Of a DNA stretch of 64,000 nt, positions 1-12,225 are shown piece by piece. A program made the translations under genes and the position numbers. Positions within the stretch are counted from its first letter, which is position 1; each line of letters opens with the position of its first letter. Origin of the DNA: Liolophura sinensis (lineage: Eukaryota; Mollusca; Polyplacophora; Chitonida; Chitonidae); the NCBI RefSeq assembly GCF_032854445.1, contig NC_088300.1, positions 49,719,682-49,783,681 of the forward strand. Reading direction: 5' to 3'. The notes beneath the pieces are model-generated. The model was not told the DNA's origin, ran no database searches, and saw only the letters and a list, made by a program, of their open reading frames with translations.

Positions 1-3000
1 TAAGATCCTCCATTTGTGATATACTGCATTCTTATGTTTGTCTTTGGCGAAATTACTGATGTATTACCATTTAGCCTAAATATAAGTTTTCAGTGCTCAA
101 GCTTTTCGGAAAGGTACAGGATGGTAAGGACGCCATTTTGTATAATATATCAATGTTACTATTTATCTTGTACTGAATATTCCTTATATCTGAGAAACAA
201 AATGACAATTGTATAAATGGTTGAACTGTAAGGCTGGGTGAAACCCTGAGACAAATCTGAGACATCTGTGGAATGTGACAAAGTGAAATGGAAAAAGAGT
301 GTACCGGGTATCAGTTTGTATATATAATGAAATTATATTTTGTCTTGATGATTTATTAAGAGATATTTATATTCATGCATTGTTTCTCATTGTTTTCAAA
401 GATGTTGAACGTGTACATCTGTGTAAATATGCAACACTATATTTTATCTTCACGAAAAGGTAATTTTGCAGTAATTATGTTCCATCAAAGAAGACATTTA
501 TATGTCATTTAAAATCTCTTCCGTTCTAGTCATGGAGTGCCTCTTAATCAGAATAAACCATATTGTATAATGCTCACCCACCGACGAAACGGCTGTCGGT
601 CGTTTAAATCCGTAAGCCCTGGACAACTGGAATTAAATTACAGAGTTTTGTCAAGAGTTTTCCTCAACTATAAGAATGTTTTAGATGCGTCGTACCACAC
701 TTACCAAATAAGTGAACGTCGTCACATTTAACAAACTGTAACATGAAAAAAGTCTCCAATAGCTTTGCGGAACCAGACATCAACTTAGCATCGCTTCGAT
801 CGCTTTGTGAAGTCACCTAAGGTTTTTGGTTTGTTATTTGAACTGTAAATGGTGCATGTTCATCTCTAAGAATAATGATCTAGAAGGCAGAACATAGCAC
901 AGCGGGAATTGTCCTTCGTTGCTGAAGAGTGCCGGTACATAATGAAATCCCCGGATGAAAATATCCCGGGATAAAAATCACGCCTTATACAATCTTGTAT
1001 TGATCCATCTGGTATACTCCCCAGCTTTTTCCACCGTTGGGCTGAGTGCATTGGAAATGCAGTGTATACATGTAGATAAATAATGGTTATATACGGGCTA
1101 TTTAGAAACTGGACAATGTGTGTGCAATCAGATGTAAGGTAAAACAAGCTATAACGTGAAAGTGATGAATGCTGGAAGACTGTATCAGTCCAGAACTTAT
1201 CCCGGAATTAGTACAACAACTCCCTGTTAGAATATACCTGAAAATATCGTAATCGCTAATATCTAAGATGTAAGCATCTCACGTTAATCGAAACCGTGCT
1301 AAATTGGTAAGTGCCTTTTTAATGATTTAGCATCTAGAGCATGATCTCTGATTCTAATAAGTAGTTTGACACTTTGTAACTTTTCTCTGTAGGCTGTAGA
1401 CTAAACCTTTTAATTTTTAGTCAGCGTGCCTTGTCACAGAATAGTGTAGAAAATGTAAGTATTTCTTACAAACTATTTCATGGCCCAGTCTTCAGCTGTC
1501 AGGACAGGAATCCATAGTTTCCTCTGTAAGCTATATTTTATACCTTTTACAGGAATAATATTATATGATGTTCAAAGTTTTTCGTGACCAGATGACAAAA
1601 CCTTCCTTTGTCGAACGGTGCAGCCTTCATACTGCAATACGAAGTAAGATCACAAAATCTCAGATAGTACTATTAACACTGACTGGACCGGTAATTGGCC
1701 CATGTCGTTATCTCGCAATATCTCCACTGCATCTTTGAGAAAGGGAGCCATTTAAGGTACAATTTTCATACAAAGATGTTACCACTGATTCCAGTGCTCA
1801 TTGTTAACAACTACCATATTAGTTGTTAAAAGTTGTTTAGTTGGAAGATACAACTCCATACACGCACACATGAAGGAAAACTCAACTGCCACATATCAAA
1901 GATATTCTGGTCCCAAACTGCGGTTGACGGCTTTTTGCGAATAATGGGATTGGTACTTCACTATGTCAAATTTTATGATGGATTGTTGTCAAAGACAGGT
2001 TCGATTTTTTCAGTAGAGGAAAGAATATAGCAACTGTTTTGAGCCATTGGTTTGGATGGCGCTAGTATTGATGACAATATTTGTCAGTTATAAGGATACA
2101 TGATTTTCGAACAGTTATCGTATATATACAGTCATTGTTTGGATAAAGGGTGTCTTGGAATTAGCTTGTGTGATCGGTTGAGTTGTGTTCATGGCTTTGC
2201 TACGTGAATGCGAACACGATTTAATTCCTTTTTTGTACTAACAGTGATTGGAAATGCATTTTCACAGTTAACAGTTGGTTAACATCGTTGTCAGAGAGAC
2301 TGTCAGACTGTGTACATGGTGGCTGCATGATGGGAGTTCGTGTAATATCTTGTTGATGGCAAATGTTCATTGACAGCGCATGTAGATGCCGTTTTTGTAC
2401 ATGAAACCTGCATTTTCCCGATTTGCATATACTTATTGTGACAATTTTTATGTGCTCATTTTATGTCATTATTGCCATGAAAGAAAATAGAATCCCTTGT
2501 AAACAGAACGAAAAAATGTACTGAATAGTTTATTAATAACCCAGGCAAATTCCATGTTTGCTATCATGATGCAATGAGTGCTGTTTGCCGACTATCTTCC
2601 TCAAACAAACCGCCCACACTCGCCATCAGTCTCTCCTGCCAGAAATGTAGGTTTGTCCATAACACTCTGAACTGATAAAGCTTTGGGGGAGCGGCTTCGA
2701 TGTAGTATCGACGAGAGTTTTCATGGCAAGCAGAAGATCAACAGCTTAACGAGGAGAATCACCTGGTTACACATTTACCGAGGATCATTTATCACCATTT
2801 TTGTGGCTGAGTATGTCATGTGTTACAAGCTCTACTACAACAGCCTATCACCATGCGAGGCACTTAGGGTACCTACCTTTGTGCGCTTTGGGTGAAGTGT
2901 TTATTTCAACTATAACAAACCAGGTCACAGAATGAAGGTCGGTGAATGGCTGCTAGTATTTAACGACGAAGACATCACCGTGGCATATTAAGGATCATCT

Positions 3001-3204
3001 TAACACACATGCGGAAAAACGCTTCATGGTTTGCTCCAACAAATGGATAACCATTAAAGCCTTTCCAGTGATAAAAACCACAAAAATTCACATTAGGGAA
3101 ATTATTTCTTTCTCAGGACTGTCTAATATTTTCTCCCACGCCTTCAATCACGTGACAATAGGCCCATGAACATGGTTACATATAATAGTCACGTAACCCG
3201 CTCT
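1..3204. other. Intergenic; nothing recognised
   Basis: No ORF here has the length or composition of a gene, and no SINE or clear tandem repeat was recognised. ORFs of 60-93 codons are random in appearance. Confidence 0.4.
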
Positions 3205-3512
3205 TTGCTGACAAGAAATTGAGCGTCACATTTAAGGTAACCGGACATTTTTTAAATATTCGTTGATAACAAAACATGTGAGATAAAGGCCATTACCTAA
3301 ATCTTCATCGGTAACAAACAGGACAGATATAGGCCATTTTCTTTATCTTCATCGGTAACAAATATGCCCGACACTGACCATTACCTAGACCTTGATTGGT
3401 GATAACCATGCCAGATACCGGTCATTATTTAGATCTACGCTGATAAGAAATTAAACGTGACATTTGAGGGAACCATTCATTATTAATATATTTGTTGATA
3501 ATAAATTAAACA
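3205..3512. repeat. Degenerate 45-bp tandem repeat, about 7 units
   Basis: Units recur at about 45 bp, each with a 'cattacctagatcttcatcggtaac'-like core (examples near 3256, 3301, 3345, 3390, 3431). Divergence between units is high, indicating an old array. It ends shortly before a SINE. Confidence 0.55.
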
Positions 3513-3539
3513 GTCCGGTTATCGGCGATTATCAGATAA

Positions 3540-3878
3540 ATGAGTGAGTGGGTGCGTGCTTGGGGTTAAACGTCGTACTTATTTCAGTCATATGACGATG
3601 AAGGAGTCCTTAGAGAGCATGTAATGTACCTCCTTGTTGCAGGGCGGATTTCCGCGGCTCTTTCATCTAGTGCTGCTTCACTGATACGACGTAGGTGAGT
3701 AAGCTGACCCGTCCGAGCCATTATACGGATACGGGTCAACCAGTGTTGCACTATTTCCATTATGCTGAACACCAAACGAGGAAGTCACAACTTCCTCTTT
3801 TAAGGTTGCCCCTGGATCTACCACATCCCGAAGCGGACGCTTTACCAACTGTGTTTTTGGGACAGGCATATCCGTAAA
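3540..3878 (-). mobile_element. SINE family B, nearly full length
   Basis: On the minus strand it begins with a tRNA-like head (cagttggtaaagcgtccgct) and runs through a conserved middle to the 'aaccccaagcac' end. The head is degraded at 3855-3878. About 340 bp. Confidence 0.7.
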
Positions 3879-4658
3879 GAAGAACTGCTATTTAGAAGCA
3901 CCAAGCCTTTTATAAAGATAGCAAGGCTTTTAAAACAACTCTGTAAGACATAGCAGTATGGTGCCCAGGACTGACCATCAGCACATAAATAACCAACAAC
4001 CACCTGAGAACCAAGCTCCCACTTGCCTGACTGCCACTTTACACCCAGATGTTCATCAAGTCCACAATTATTTGCACACCTCATAACCACATTGTCTTCA
4101 AACAAGGGTGAAACATACGTAAGTCGTGGGTAGGGTGTGAAGCACCGACCAAATGAATGTAGACAATAAAACTCTTGTATATTTTCAATTTCAAATAGTA
4201 TTTTACCATTTCATTGCATAAAGATTGTTTTCAATAAAACACATCTTATTTTTTCCCTTTACTGGCCTAAGGTTGCATTGTATTTCAACAAAAAAGGTGA
4301 TTGTTTATTGCAAAATGAAAACTATCAATTTATTTTCCTTAGCTTGCTCTGGACATCATATAGGTGAAAAAAAGTTTTAGCACGTAGTTAAACGCAAATC
4401 AAATAAATGAAATTCTGAAAAATATGTTTTAACACATTAGGTGTCAAATATTAGGTCACTGGTAACTTACATATTCAAAATGAGCTCTACAATAAAACTT
4501 TTTGAGCCTTCAGTTACTTCATAAAAAGAAAAAGAAACGCAGTATGCTTATTTACTGCTAAATTACTTCCTTTCGTAAATGAGGCCAAGATTTAGTGTTA
4601 GGATGGGGAGACTACTTTTTGTGTCGTATTACCTTCATGGTGTCCATTTCGAGACTCA

Positions 4659-4862
4659 AGGCCTCCGTTGTCGAATGGTTAGCGTGCTAGGGTAGCACAA
4701 TGTCTGGGGCGCCGCTCACCAAAGCGGTCGTTGTGAGTGCAAGTCGAACCCCTGCTGGCTTCCTTCCCGGTCCTTCCCCGTGAACTCCCCTGTGGTTTCC
4801 CCCGATCATAATGCCTATCACCGTCATGTACGGCGTAAAACACCCATCAAACAAATAAATTC
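4659..4862 (+). mobile_element. SINE family A, diverged subfamily
   Basis: The tRNA-like head 'gtcgaatggttagcgtgcta' and a B-box-like 'gtgcaagtcgaacccc' lead into the shared 3' box 'gtacggcgtaaaacaccc' and 'caaataaat'. The central part is shorter and diverged relative to other copies in this window. Confidence 0.65.
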
Positions 4863-5217
4863 CAAGTCCGGAGGAGATTCCTTGAGCTCTATTAACATCT
4901 CGGAGCTCAACATTGAACTTGCCATCCATGACTTCTTCACAATGAATAATACATTTAATACATCAAGTAATTTTCCTCTTTCTGAGATCTTTCGAATCAA
5001 TTTCCATCAAGTTAGGATGAATTCATGAAAACAAGACGGAAGAATGCTTGCCAGGTCTCGCCTTAATTCAAAAGAAACTACAGAATAAATGAACACAGGG
5101 ACACAAAAATTAAGCGCTTCCTATGTTCGTCTTATTCAACGAATTGTTCTTGATAATCGGCCTGTTGATTATGGTGGGCGTGCATTTGTCGAATGAATAG
5201 ATACATCCTAAGTGCTC

Positions 5218-6135
5218 ACGTAGAAAGATCAAGTACAACAGATGTGCTGGAGTAGCACAGCAGATGTGCTTGAGTAGAATGAAGAGTTACAACTAGTGTG
5301 CTCGTGTTGAATAATTAGGTACAACTAGAGTGCTCGTGTTGAATGATTAGATACAACGAGAGTGTTCGTGTTAAATGACTAGGTACAACGAGAATGCTCG
5401 TGCAGAATTAACGTGCACAACTGTTATGCTCGTTTTAAATGAACAGGTACCACTAATCTGCTGGTGTAGAATGAACAGGTACTACTAGTGTGCTTGTGTA
5501 GATTGAACAGGTACAGCTAGTCTGCTGGTGTAGAATGAACAGGTACAACTAGTCTGCTGGTTTAGAATGAACAGTTACAACTAGTCTGCCTGTGTAGAAT
5601 GAACAGGTACAACTAGTCTGCTGGTGTAGGATGAACAGGTACAACTAGTGTGCTGTGTAGAATGAACAGTTACAACTGGTGTGCTGGTGTAGAATGAACA
5701 GTTACAACTGGTATTCTCGTGCTGAACGAAAATGTAAAACTAATGTGTTCGCTTGGAATGAACAGTTTGCTCGTTTAGAATAAATATACCAGCTAATGCA
5801 CTCATTTAGGCTGAACGGGTACAATTAAGGTTCTCTTGTAGAACGAATGGGAAAACTTAGTATGCTCGTGTAGAATGAACAGCTTATGTGCTCATGCAGA
5901 TTGAACAAGCACTATTAGTGCGCTGGTGTAGAATGAATGGGTACAATCAAGGTACGCTTTTAGAATGAGTAGGTACAACTAGTGTGCTGGTGTAGAATGA
6001 ACAGTTTCAACTGGAATTCTCGTGCTGAACTAAAATGTAAAACTAATGTGTTCGCTCGGAATGAACAGGTACAGCTGTTGTACTTGTGTAAAATAAACAG
6101 GTTCAACCTGTGGGCTCGTGTTGCTTGAACAAGTA
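5218..6135. repeat. 31-32-bp minisatellite, about 28 degenerate units
   Basis: The consensus is near 'tagaatgaacaggtacaact' plus 'agtctgctggtg'. The most regular part is 5480-5700, with outer units more diverged. Short ORFs over it (for example the antisense 5960-6163) are repeat artefacts. Confidence 0.8.
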
Positions 6136-6319
6136 CTAGAATGCGTTTATTCCCGTTCCACATACTCGTAGTAAATTATTACCATGCAGGCTGTAAACTA
6201 TTTATCCAGTATCTTATCATCCAAAACAAAGAAATGTCTGAATGGCACGAGGAAAACATTCACACCTGCATAGCCAGGTTATTATCTCCTGACGATATCA
6301 ACTCTCTCTGCATACTGCC

Positions 6320-6500
6320 GGGTTGGTTAATACCTAAGACTTTAAAAATGATGCTTGTTCCTGCCTGGTTTGGCACTCAGTACAGAGAAATTAGACCAAG
6401 GAAACACAAGCTGTTGGCTAGGTGTCAGTGTAATGACTGGATGGGGTGTTACGTCTGGTGTCTTCGGCATGATACTGCATATACACATATCCTGAGTATC
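6320..6500 (+). mobile_element. SINE family C, partial copy
   Basis: It shares 'agactttaaaaatg', 'gtgtcagtgtaatgactgg' and 'ctggtgtcttcggcatgata' with copies at 17745 and 20600. The tRNA-like head is missing. The 135-codon ORF overlapping it (6141-6548) is not convincing as a gene. Confidence 0.6.
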
Positions 6501-7584
6501 GAGATTACAATGGTTACAAATCCTGCAATCAAAAACAAAATCTCTTAAACATTCTCTCATAAAATCTTATGACAACCATATCTGAGTGCTCAGTGACGAT
6601 TGTGGCCTAAGCGGTGTGGCGCACTGCTATTTGTGAATTCGTGATGAAACGTTTTTGATTAAGTCGCTTGTAATTCAGCGGATTACTGGTTCTGAGAAAT
6701 TCCTCTTTCACCTATTACGTCGACCCAGTCGAGAAAATGAAGACTCAGCGACAGGAATACATGGCTACGGAGGCCTTTCTTCCGTAACATTTCGGCGTTT
6801 TTCTACCATCCACACGTGATCAAAACATTTCAAGATTGAACAATCAAGAAGACACAGACAGTGATTGTATAGGAAACTGAATATATCCAGGCATAAGCAT
6901 TCTGGTGACTCTGGAACCAAATGTAATTTCAAGGGAGGCTACTCTTTAGAGCGGAGCTCCTTAGGTCCTATGCGCATGAATATTGCAACAGCCATATGCA
7001 AACGGCGAGAATGCACTTTGTTATATATTGTTTATCGCTACGTGCATTTTTGCATACAGATAATTGCGGACTATTATGAAGGCTGTGAAAATTAAAAAAA
7101 AAAAACAAACAAAACAATTTCTCCCATTTTAGAAACATTAAACTCGTGTAACATCAAAAGATTTGTTCTTTTAAAAAATGGCGCATAAGCAGTGTGAATA
7201 TAGACAAATCGGTTATGATGATCCAGGATGTGATGCTCAGATATTGGTTTTTGATTCAAATTTGTCCTTTTTGGTTGTTTGGATATGGTGATTGAATATA
7301 GTGGGGACACACTCAGTTAACGCTCTCTTCATTCTGTTTGGTGATCCCTAAGAGTGAAAATGAATTTCTACCATGAACTGCTCACTATTAATCAATTTTT
7401 TGTGTGTGTCGTAAATAGATTTTGTATTAATCACAGGGACACATACAATTGTAATAAATGGTTTATGGGAAATTGTCGTCTATACCAAGTACATTGTAAG
7501 CACATCCAGAAAAGATGTGTCAATCAAGATTTAATGAAGATTCATTTATACTTGTAAAACACTACACAAGACCCGTCCAATTTA

Positions 7585-7805
7585 TCGAGGTGGTTAACGT
7601 TCCAGCGCGGCGCAATGACCCAGGAGCCTCTCACCAATGCGGTCGCTGTAAGTTCAGCTCATGTTGGCTAGATCACCGGACGTGCGTGCGAAGGTCGCCC
7701 AGTAACTTGCGACTGGCCGTGGGTTTTCCCCCTTGCTTTGCCGGCTTTACTCCCACCGTAATGCTGACCACCATCGTATAAGTGAAATATTCTTGGTAGA
7801 TACAT
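7585..7805 (+). mobile_element. SINE family A, diverged copy
   Basis: Most of the head and the 'cctctcaccaatgcggtcgc' segment are intact. The copy lacks a normal tail: after 'gtgaaatattcttg' it runs into unrelated sequence. Confidence 0.65.
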
Positions 7806-9237
7806 TCAGAAAAAATCGCTGGCTTTTGACACCATACCCGTAATCTAAGATTGTTTACATACTACTGTTGTCATGGATAAAGGAAACCGGAATAAACCAT
7901 CAAACTTTTGATTGCTTACTGATGAACTTTCCCACGTGTTACGTACATGTGACTATATGTTCACCATACTGAAAGAAAAAACGTCAACAGCTGAAAGAAC
8001 AGCCACGGAATGACTGGAACTACCGGAAATAACACCGGGAACACCTGAGTTGTTTAGAGTAGTGAAAACAGACCTAAGCGCTCAGACATTTTTTCCACCG
8101 TGCTTGGCAACTCCATCAACTTCTAATAAAGAACTCTTACGAGGTTAGAGCAACCAGAAACATAGTGTCGCGTCACTCATAGCGCATGCGCATATGGTTA
8201 AAAGGGAAAACACGGGTGTTGTGAGCTGAAACAGACGCGTTCTTGGATTATACAAAATATTCGCGCCTTTTTAAACTGGCGCCGCTTTCGATTGTCTCCA
8301 TTTTCTGAATGTGCTTACTTTGAGCTGCGATATCTCGGTTGTGCAACATCACAAAAATAAAAAGCTATGCTTTATAAACTTACTGTCAGATACTTTATCG
8401 GTATATACATTTGGTCCAGTGTTGCCATTTCTTTTAAAACATTATCATTCAGAATAAAGAATTTAAAATATATCTTCCCTAGCCACCGTGGAAAAAAGGT
8501 TTACATCACGGAGAAAACGTTTTTCATTGTTATAGATGAATTTATCATCCGCCGTGTCCAAACACTTTTGGATATTTTTTAAAGTAATAGCAAAACCTAT
8601 GAATCATTGTAACTGAGTAGAATATGTCAACTTAGAAACAGGCCATCTACATCCTTCCTTTTCCCTTCATTGTATCCTGATAACTCTGCAAATAAACTCA
8701 ATGTCATTATTATTATTATTTAACAATTTCTTTGTGCCGATGTTATTTGGTGCAAATGTGTATATTTGAAATGTTTGGGGGAGGGGGGGCAAGGGTGGAG
8801 GAATGCTGTACATGTGAAAGTTACTCCCCTCCTGAATGTTACAAACTACACTAGTTATTCCCTTTTCGCCTAAATATTTGTCCATTTATGCAAACGGAAT
8901 ACTGCACCAGCTATATAAAATCAACTATATTTCCAAAGGTTGATTTTCATTTTCCAAATATATATTCAATATACCTGATACATTTGTTTAATATGATCGA
9001 AAATGCTTTACAACAAATGACAAAGTAAAATGACCCGATATGGGAAAACAATGACTATATAAGAAATACAGATGAAACCAAAAAAAAAAATAATAAAGCT
9101 GAATAAAAGGTTGTTTCGCATACACTGAGCATCGTCTAATATCAAGGCTCTAAATAAAACACATCATTGTAATTAAAATGTGATTGTTAGAACTGTCAAA
9201 TAGTTCTTAAAACAACAACAACGTACATATGCTGTCA
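7806..9237. other. Intergenic; only simple sequence
   Basis: No gene was recognised. It contains a short (TTA)n at about 8704-8720 and a purine-rich G tract at about 8777-8795. Confidence 0.4.
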
Positions 9238-9480
9238 ACACACTGTGCTCGTGTAATATATGCCTGTGCTCGTGCAACATACGCCTTTGCTCGTGCAATA
9301 AGTGCCTGCGCTCGTGTAATATGTGCCTGTGCTCGTGCAACATACGCCTTTGCTCGTGCAATATGTGCCTGTGCTCGTGCAATTAGTGCCTGCGCTCGTG
9401 TAATATGTGTCTGTGCTCGTGTAATATATGCCTGTTCTCGTGCAATATATGCCTGTTCTCGTGTAATATATGCCTGTGCA
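9238..9480. repeat. 21-bp minisatellite, about 11 units
   Basis: The unit is 'gctcgtgcaatatgtgcctg' plus t. Because 21 is a multiple of 3, several frames on both strands stay open (for example 9207-9506 and 9229-9528), giving seven-residue periodic peptides. These are judged artefacts. The array lies about 145 bp past the stop of the membrane-protein gene. Confidence 0.85.
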
Positions 9481-9515
9481 TATAAGTCACCATACAATCC
9501 AAACATTTCAATGCA

Positions 9516-9521
9516 TTTAAT
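9516..9521 (-). terminator. Possible ATTAAA polyadenylation signal of the membrane-protein gene
   Basis: ATTAAA on the minus strand lies about 105 bp past the stop codon at 9624. No AATAAA was seen between it and the stop. It sits just before the 21-bp minisatellite. This is a single hexamer, so it is suggestive only. Confidence 0.3.
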
Positions 9522-9623
9522 TCAGTGAAAACAAAATCTAAAAATAATAAGTAAACATATTTTCAGATACAGTTTTCAATAGTATTTCCTCTGATGCTCA
9601 CTCTATTTTTTCAGTCACCATTT

Positions 9624-12206
9624 TTAGACTATTCTGACGAGACCCTTGCTTATCCAGTAGCTTTCTACTGCTGTTTCTATACACCGTTTCCAGTGCTCAT
9701 GGGCAAGACGGATGTCCAGCTTTGACACAAAGGCTTCCATAACGCGGGGGAGTATGTTGAGGGTGACTGCAGTAATGACCTGGGCTGGAATTGCCAAATT
9801 TTGCTTGATGTTGTAGCTGGCCAGAAGTGTAGTGATGGACACGACGACGAGACAGAATACGGCCAGGCGAAGCAGGAACCAGAACACGTGCTTGTGCAGT
9901 GGACAATAGCGGTTCATCACGTGTATGAACAGCTCGTACGGAATACCGGGTTGGTTGTCCCGCCATTTCACCAGCTTTCGGAGGCTTCCATGAAGGCCGC
10001 AATGCTTGAGATTCGACTTTTGATTGTCTGATAGAGAAATTTCCACTTCTCCCTGCACTTTGATCGTTTCAACAACAGTGGCGTCATGAGGAGAGATAAC
10101 TATTGTATTCCCTGTGACCTTACATACACCTTTGTTCCGCTGACTTTCCAAATTCATACTGGCGTTAACGGTCAAGTCCAGGAGCTCTGAGAAAATGTCG
10201 TTGAATTTCCTGATGTTTCCGATTAGATAATATGCCAGTGTCCCTGCAGCAATGATATAGCCGGTCGTGTATTCCGGGTAGATGATGAGGCCTATGTAAG
10301 TAAAGTCTATGGCAGAGGTTATGTATATTCCACTGCAGATGAAGAGAATGGCAAAGGCAATGAGATTGTGGATGACTAAGACACTGATAATGAAATGAAG
10401 GATAGCTCTCAATCCGAGGTGAGGCACAACATCTTTCAACCATACATTGTAACCTCTCAGGATTGTGACGGCAAGATAAACCGACGGTAGACCATAGTAC
10501 ACGAATGCACAGAGTAGCTCCACCACACAGAATGCCGCATACCACACGAACAACACAAACTGTGCGACGGGAAGGGAACATTTTACGGCACACTCATCGG
10601 AGAAAAGTCTCTTGAGTCGATCGTTCACGAGGATAAATCTTTTCACGAAGAGGTCCTTCGTAAACCGCCAAAATTTTCTGTTCATTAGCATGTAAAAGTT
10701 AGCGGTGACCTTGTCGTGGATAAAGTGGTAACCGGTGAGATGAGAAAAGGTAGTCGAGCTCCATTTTTCAATTGTAAGCACGTCAATGGACAGGAGGGTA
10801 TACATCACTTCTGATTTACATTTTAGGTACTTTGTCATAATTTTAGAAAAGTCCCTAGGCAAAAGCAGCATGACAAGTCCTAAGGAGAAGTACAAAGAAT
10901 ACATCACGTAAGGTCCACCAAACAGGTAGCCCCAGTTCTTCAAGTTCCACTTAAACCCGAATGGGATGGCCATAAATCCAACAGGGATGTCGTAATCCAG
11001 TCTGTAACGGACCCAACGCTCCTGGGTGCCATCCTTGACTTTCATAAAGATCATGAAACAGATCACAGACGGCGTGAGAAGAATGGCGACTAACCTCTGA
11101 AGACGTGATGCCAGAACAGGACTTGTGCGAAATGGACGGAATAGTTTGCAAAACACTTTTAAAAGCGTGATTGGCTTGTCAACGCCGAGGAATATCCACT
11201 TTTCCTCCAGAACTTCATTTTGGTTGCCGTCCTCTTGGATATCCTCAGATGACAAAGGTTGATAGTTTTGGAGAGAAGGTAAGTTCGTGTCCCCGTCTGG
11301 AACAGCCAGTCGATGAGCTACCCATGACACCACGACAGGGCAGAAGAAAAACCCCAAGAAGACCAATGTATACAAAACACAGTACCACTTTGTCATCGGC
11401 TGTATCTTGTCACTGCAATTAGACACTGTTTTATTTTTGTTAGAAGGATCTTGCCTCTGGTAGCAACATTTGTATCCTGTGTAACCTTTCTCGATACCGA
11501 GGAGGTGGGTTACGTAGTACAAGAAAGGCCCGTAACTTTTATATCTCACCGAGTAGCAGAACACGCTTCGCTTATTCTTGGGTGTTTTCCCATACGAGGT
11601 TTCCATCATTGCGTTAAAAGCATTAGCTATGATCTGCGTCGAGTTTCCACCTACCTGTACCATACAAGGTGTCGGGCTGTCGGTTGTGAGATTGAGTCTG
11701 AGGTAATGGTCCGTGTACTTGTCCAGAATACCAAACGACAACGAATAAAAGTCATGTGAATACCAGAGGTAAGGAAAAGCACCGCCTTCCCCGAGCAATG
11801 TCCACACCCATACCGTACGAAACAGGACATCGGGAGTTTTCGTGAAGGATAACTCAGATTTATTTTCAGGATAAACGTGGATGAATCCAAAGTTAACATG
11901 TCTGTAATGCAAACGATTCAGGAAAACCTCTGCAGACGACTTTGTGACAGTGACATTATGGCAGAGTTTTCTGGATATATGCCAAGGCTTGAGGGCAACG
12001 CCAGTGGTGCTCTGCTCCCAAACTGCAACATCACCAATGCCTTTTTCTTCACCCGCGTTGTGAATCCCATGGCCGTTTGACGTGTAAGCTAGAGAAAATA
12101 GTAGCAGAAACATGATAACCAGCCCATTTAGGGGAAATTTCTTCTTATCGCACATAGTTCTCGGTAAGTTCCATATTGTGGGCATTGTGTGACAGCAAAC
12201 TTTCAC
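9624..12206 (-). CDS. Intronless multi-pass membrane protein of unrecognised family (860 codons)
   Basis: A single uninterrupted ORF encodes 860 residues and ends in TAA at 9624-9626. Visible in the protein: a hydrophobic segment at about residues 28-44 after a KKK stretch (signal peptide or anchor). Next comes an ectodomain at about 45-273 with cysteines and N-glycosylation sequons near N84, N115, N172, N188, N258 and N263. Hydrophobic segments follow near 274-298, 371-389, 431-450, 547-585 (long enough for two passes), 600-630, 635-663, 773-797 and 804-820. A loop at about 665-770 is charged and likely outside the bilayer. This implies an ER/plasma-membrane polytopic protein, possibly receptor- or transporter-like, but no catalytic or known receptor motif is visible. 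The first ATG is at 12204-12206. Met18 (12153-12155) gives a more classical signal peptide, and a TATA-like box just 13 bp upstream of the first ATG also favours a downstream start. The length, lack of stops and coherent topology make it a real gene. It could be a retrogene or one member of an intronless lineage-specific family. Confidence 0.85.
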   Translation of the reverse strand: MKVCCHTMPTIWNLPRTMCDKKKFPLNGLVIMFLLLFSLAYTSNGHGIHNAGEEKGIGDVAVWEQSTTGVALKPWHISRKLCHNVTVTKSSAEVFLNRLHYRHVNFGFIHVYPENKSELSFTKTPDVLFRTVWVWTLLGEGGAFPYLWYSHDFYSLSFGILDKYTDHYLRLNLTTDSPTPCMVQVGGNSTQIIANAFNAMMETSYGKTPKNKRSVFCYSVRYKSYGPFLYYVTHLLGIEKGYTGYKCCYQRQDPSNKNKTVSNCSDKIQPMTKWYCVLYTLVFLGFFFCPVVVSWVAHRLAVPDGDTNLPSLQNYQPLSSEDIQEDGNQNEVLEEKWIFLGVDKPITLLKVFCKLFRPFRTSPVLASRLQRLVAILLTPSVICFMIFMKVKDGTQERWVRYRLDYDIPVGFMAIPFGFKWNLKNWGYLFGGPYVMYSLYFSLGLVMLLLPRDFSKIMTKYLKCKSEVMYTLLSIDVLTIEKWSSTTFSHLTGYHFIHDKVTANFYMLMNRKFWRFTKDLFVKRFILVNDRLKRLFSDECAVKCSLPVAQFVLFVWYAAFCVVELLCAFVYYGLPSVYLAVTILRGYNVWLKDVVPHLGLRAILHFIISVLVIHNLIAFAILFICSGIYITSAIDFTYIGLIIYPEYTTGYIIAAGTLAYYLIGNIRKFNDIFSELLDLTVNASMNLESQRNKGVCKVTGNTIVISPHDATVVETIKVQGEVEISLSDNQKSNLKHCGLHGSLRKLVKWRDNQPGIPYELFIHVMNRYCPLHKHVFWFLLRLAVFCLVVVSITTLLASYNIKQNLAIPAQVITAVTLNILPRVMEAFVSKLDIRLAHEHWKRCIETAVESYWISKGLVRIV

Positions 12207-12218
12207 CTGTCCTGTCTG

Positions 12219-12225
12219 TATATAG
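12219..12225 (-). promoter_or_regulatory. TATA-like box upstream of the intronless membrane-protein gene
   Basis: On the minus strand the sequence reads CTATATAC, 13 bp before the first ATG of the 860-codon ORF. If it positions initiation 25-30 bp downstream, transcripts would start near 12190-12195. That lies after the first ATG and would make Met18 (12155) or Met8 (12185) the real start. The spacing is inferred; only the motif is seen. Confidence 0.35.

Noticed and set aside
6141-6548. 135-codon plus-strand ORF
   Set aside because: Its second half is a SINE family C copy, and the first half has no recognisable domain or splice context.
9207-9528. Overlapping 99-codon ORFs on both strands
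   Set aside because: They are products of the 21-bp minisatellite, whose period keeps several frames open.
9624-12206. Assignment of the intronless gene to the DC-STAMP family
   Set aside because: The polytopic layout is similar, but I saw no characteristic C-terminal motif or cysteine pattern, so no family name is given.
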